Positions 12,509-13,094 of a stretch of 13,094 bases of DNA are shown here, piece after piece. This DNA is from Propionibacterium sp. Its GTDB lineage: Bacteria > Actinomycetota > Actinomycetes > Propionibacteriales > Propionibacteriaceae. The notes under the pieces are model-generated. The model searched no databases. It worked only from the letters and a program-made list of their open reading frames with translations, and was not told where the DNA came from. The stretch is taken from NCBI GenBank assembly GCA_012837465.1, contig DURG01000146.1, positions 1-13,094 of the forward strand, given 5' to 3'. A program made the position numbers and the translations under genes. The first letter of the stretch is position 1; every line of letters begins with the position of its first letter.

Positions 12509-13094
12509 ATGCGCCCCGAGGCGATCGTCTTCGACATGGACGGCACCCTGACCGACACCGAAGAGAAGTGGGACGTGGTGCGTCGCGGGCTCGCCAAGGA
12601 GGCCGGCCTGCCCTGGCCCGACGGTTCGACGCAGGCGATGATGGGCATGTCCACGCAGGAATGGAGCAGCCACCTGTCCGAGGTGGTGGGGTTGCCCTAC
12701 GAGCCCGAGGAGGCCGCGCGGCGCACCATCGAGGGCATGGCCGCGGAATACCGCAAGGGCATCGACCTCCTACCCGGCGCCGTCGAATCGGTGCGACGGA
12801 TGGCCGAGCGCTACCCGATCGCCATCGCCAGTTCGTCGCCGCGGCTGCTGATCGAGACCGGCGTCAAGGTGATGGGCCTGGCCGACGTGATCTCGGCGAC
12901 CGTCTCCACGGAGGAGTGCGAGCGCGGCAAGCCCGCCCCCGACGGCTACCTGAGGGCCTGTGAACTGCTCGGCGTCGACCCCACCCGCTCGGTGGCGGTG
13001 GAGGACGCACCCAACGGCATCAGGTCGGCGCTCGCCGCGGGCATGGCCGTGGTGGCGGTGCCGCCCCACTTCCACCCGCCGTCGCAGGACCTGC
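12509..13094 (+). CDS. HAD-superfamily hydrolase, beta-phosphoglucomutase-like (partial)
   Basis: The gene runs off the window, so only the first 195 residues are visible. The four HAD motifs are present. Motif I is DMDGTLTDTE, with Asp9 as nucleophile and Asp11 as acid. Motif II is SSS at 108-110, motif III Lys141 in GKPAPDGY, and motif IV EDAPNG with Glu165 and Asp166. The residues between motifs I and II form the helical cap of the subfamily that includes beta-phosphoglucomutase and small-phosphate-ester phosphatases. The substrate cannot be told from sequence. ATG at 12509 has AAAGGAG five bases upstream. It is transcribed away from the B12 operon. A link to corrinoid metabolism is possible but unsupported beyond adjacency. 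Sure of the superfamily, not of the reaction. Confidence 0.9.
   Translation, partial: MRPEAIVFDMDGTLTDTEEKWDVVRRGLAKEAGLPWPDGSTQAMMGMSTQEWSSHLSEVVGLPYEPEEAARRTIEGMAAEYRKGIDLLPGAVESVRRMAERYPIAIASSSPRLLIETGVKVMGLADVISATVSTEECERGKPAPDGYLRACELLGVDPTRSVAVEDAPNGIRSALAAGMAVVAVPPHFHPPSQDL

Noticed and set aside
1..13094. CRISPR array, tRNA, rRNA, insertion sequence or prophage
   Set aside because: No regular spaced repeats, cloverleaf, rRNA-like sequence, transposase or integrase motif was found on either strand.

Overview
The window is a stretch of high-GC chromosome from an actinobacterium. The gene order rplS-lepB-rnhB-DUF2469-yraN-comM-dprA and the actinobacterial DUF2469 protein fit Propionibacteriales or a neighbouring order. 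The genus is not determined.

Positions 1-267 hold a duplicated 34-base dispersed-type repeat, an extended -10 promoter and a hairpin-rich leader for rplS (ribosomal protein L19). After a strong terminator, positions 738-5572 carry a plus-strand block: signal peptidase I (lepB), RNase HII (rnhB), a DUF2469 protein, a YraN/UPF0102 protein, the ComM/YifB AAA+ ATPase and DprA. Most junctions overlap by 1-4 bases, so these are probably co-transcribed. The one real gap, 90 bases before yraN, contains two inverted repeats, and one of them includes the yraN start codon.

Positions 5576-12463, on the minus strand, form an apparently complete corrinoid (vitamin B12) acquisition locus. Transcription begins near 12451 in a compact cobalamin riboswitch. 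It then runs through two secreted proteins with related transcobalamin-type beta domains (one free, one tail-anchored), EcfT, a fused double ATPase EcfA, and an ECF substrate-binding membrane protein (EcfS). All of these genes overlap one another. A second cobalamin riboswitch, whose first helix shares bases with the ecfS stop codon, precedes a secreted alpha/alpha-toroid protein with two C-terminal WRTxC...WVFNN repeats. In animal transcobalamin and intrinsic factor, an alpha/alpha barrel and a beta domain in one chain clamp B12 between them. Here the two kinds of domain are on separate exported polypeptides under matching riboswitches. The working model is a split, cell-surface transcobalamin that captures corrinoid and hands it to the ECF transporter.

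From 12509 a divergent HAD phosphatase/mutase-like gene begins and runs off the end of the window. Its putative promoter lies next to that of the B12 operon.

The main point of interest is the B12 locus: split binding domains, two short riboswitches and an uncharacterised repeat domain. Family names were assigned by reading motifs only; no database search was run.
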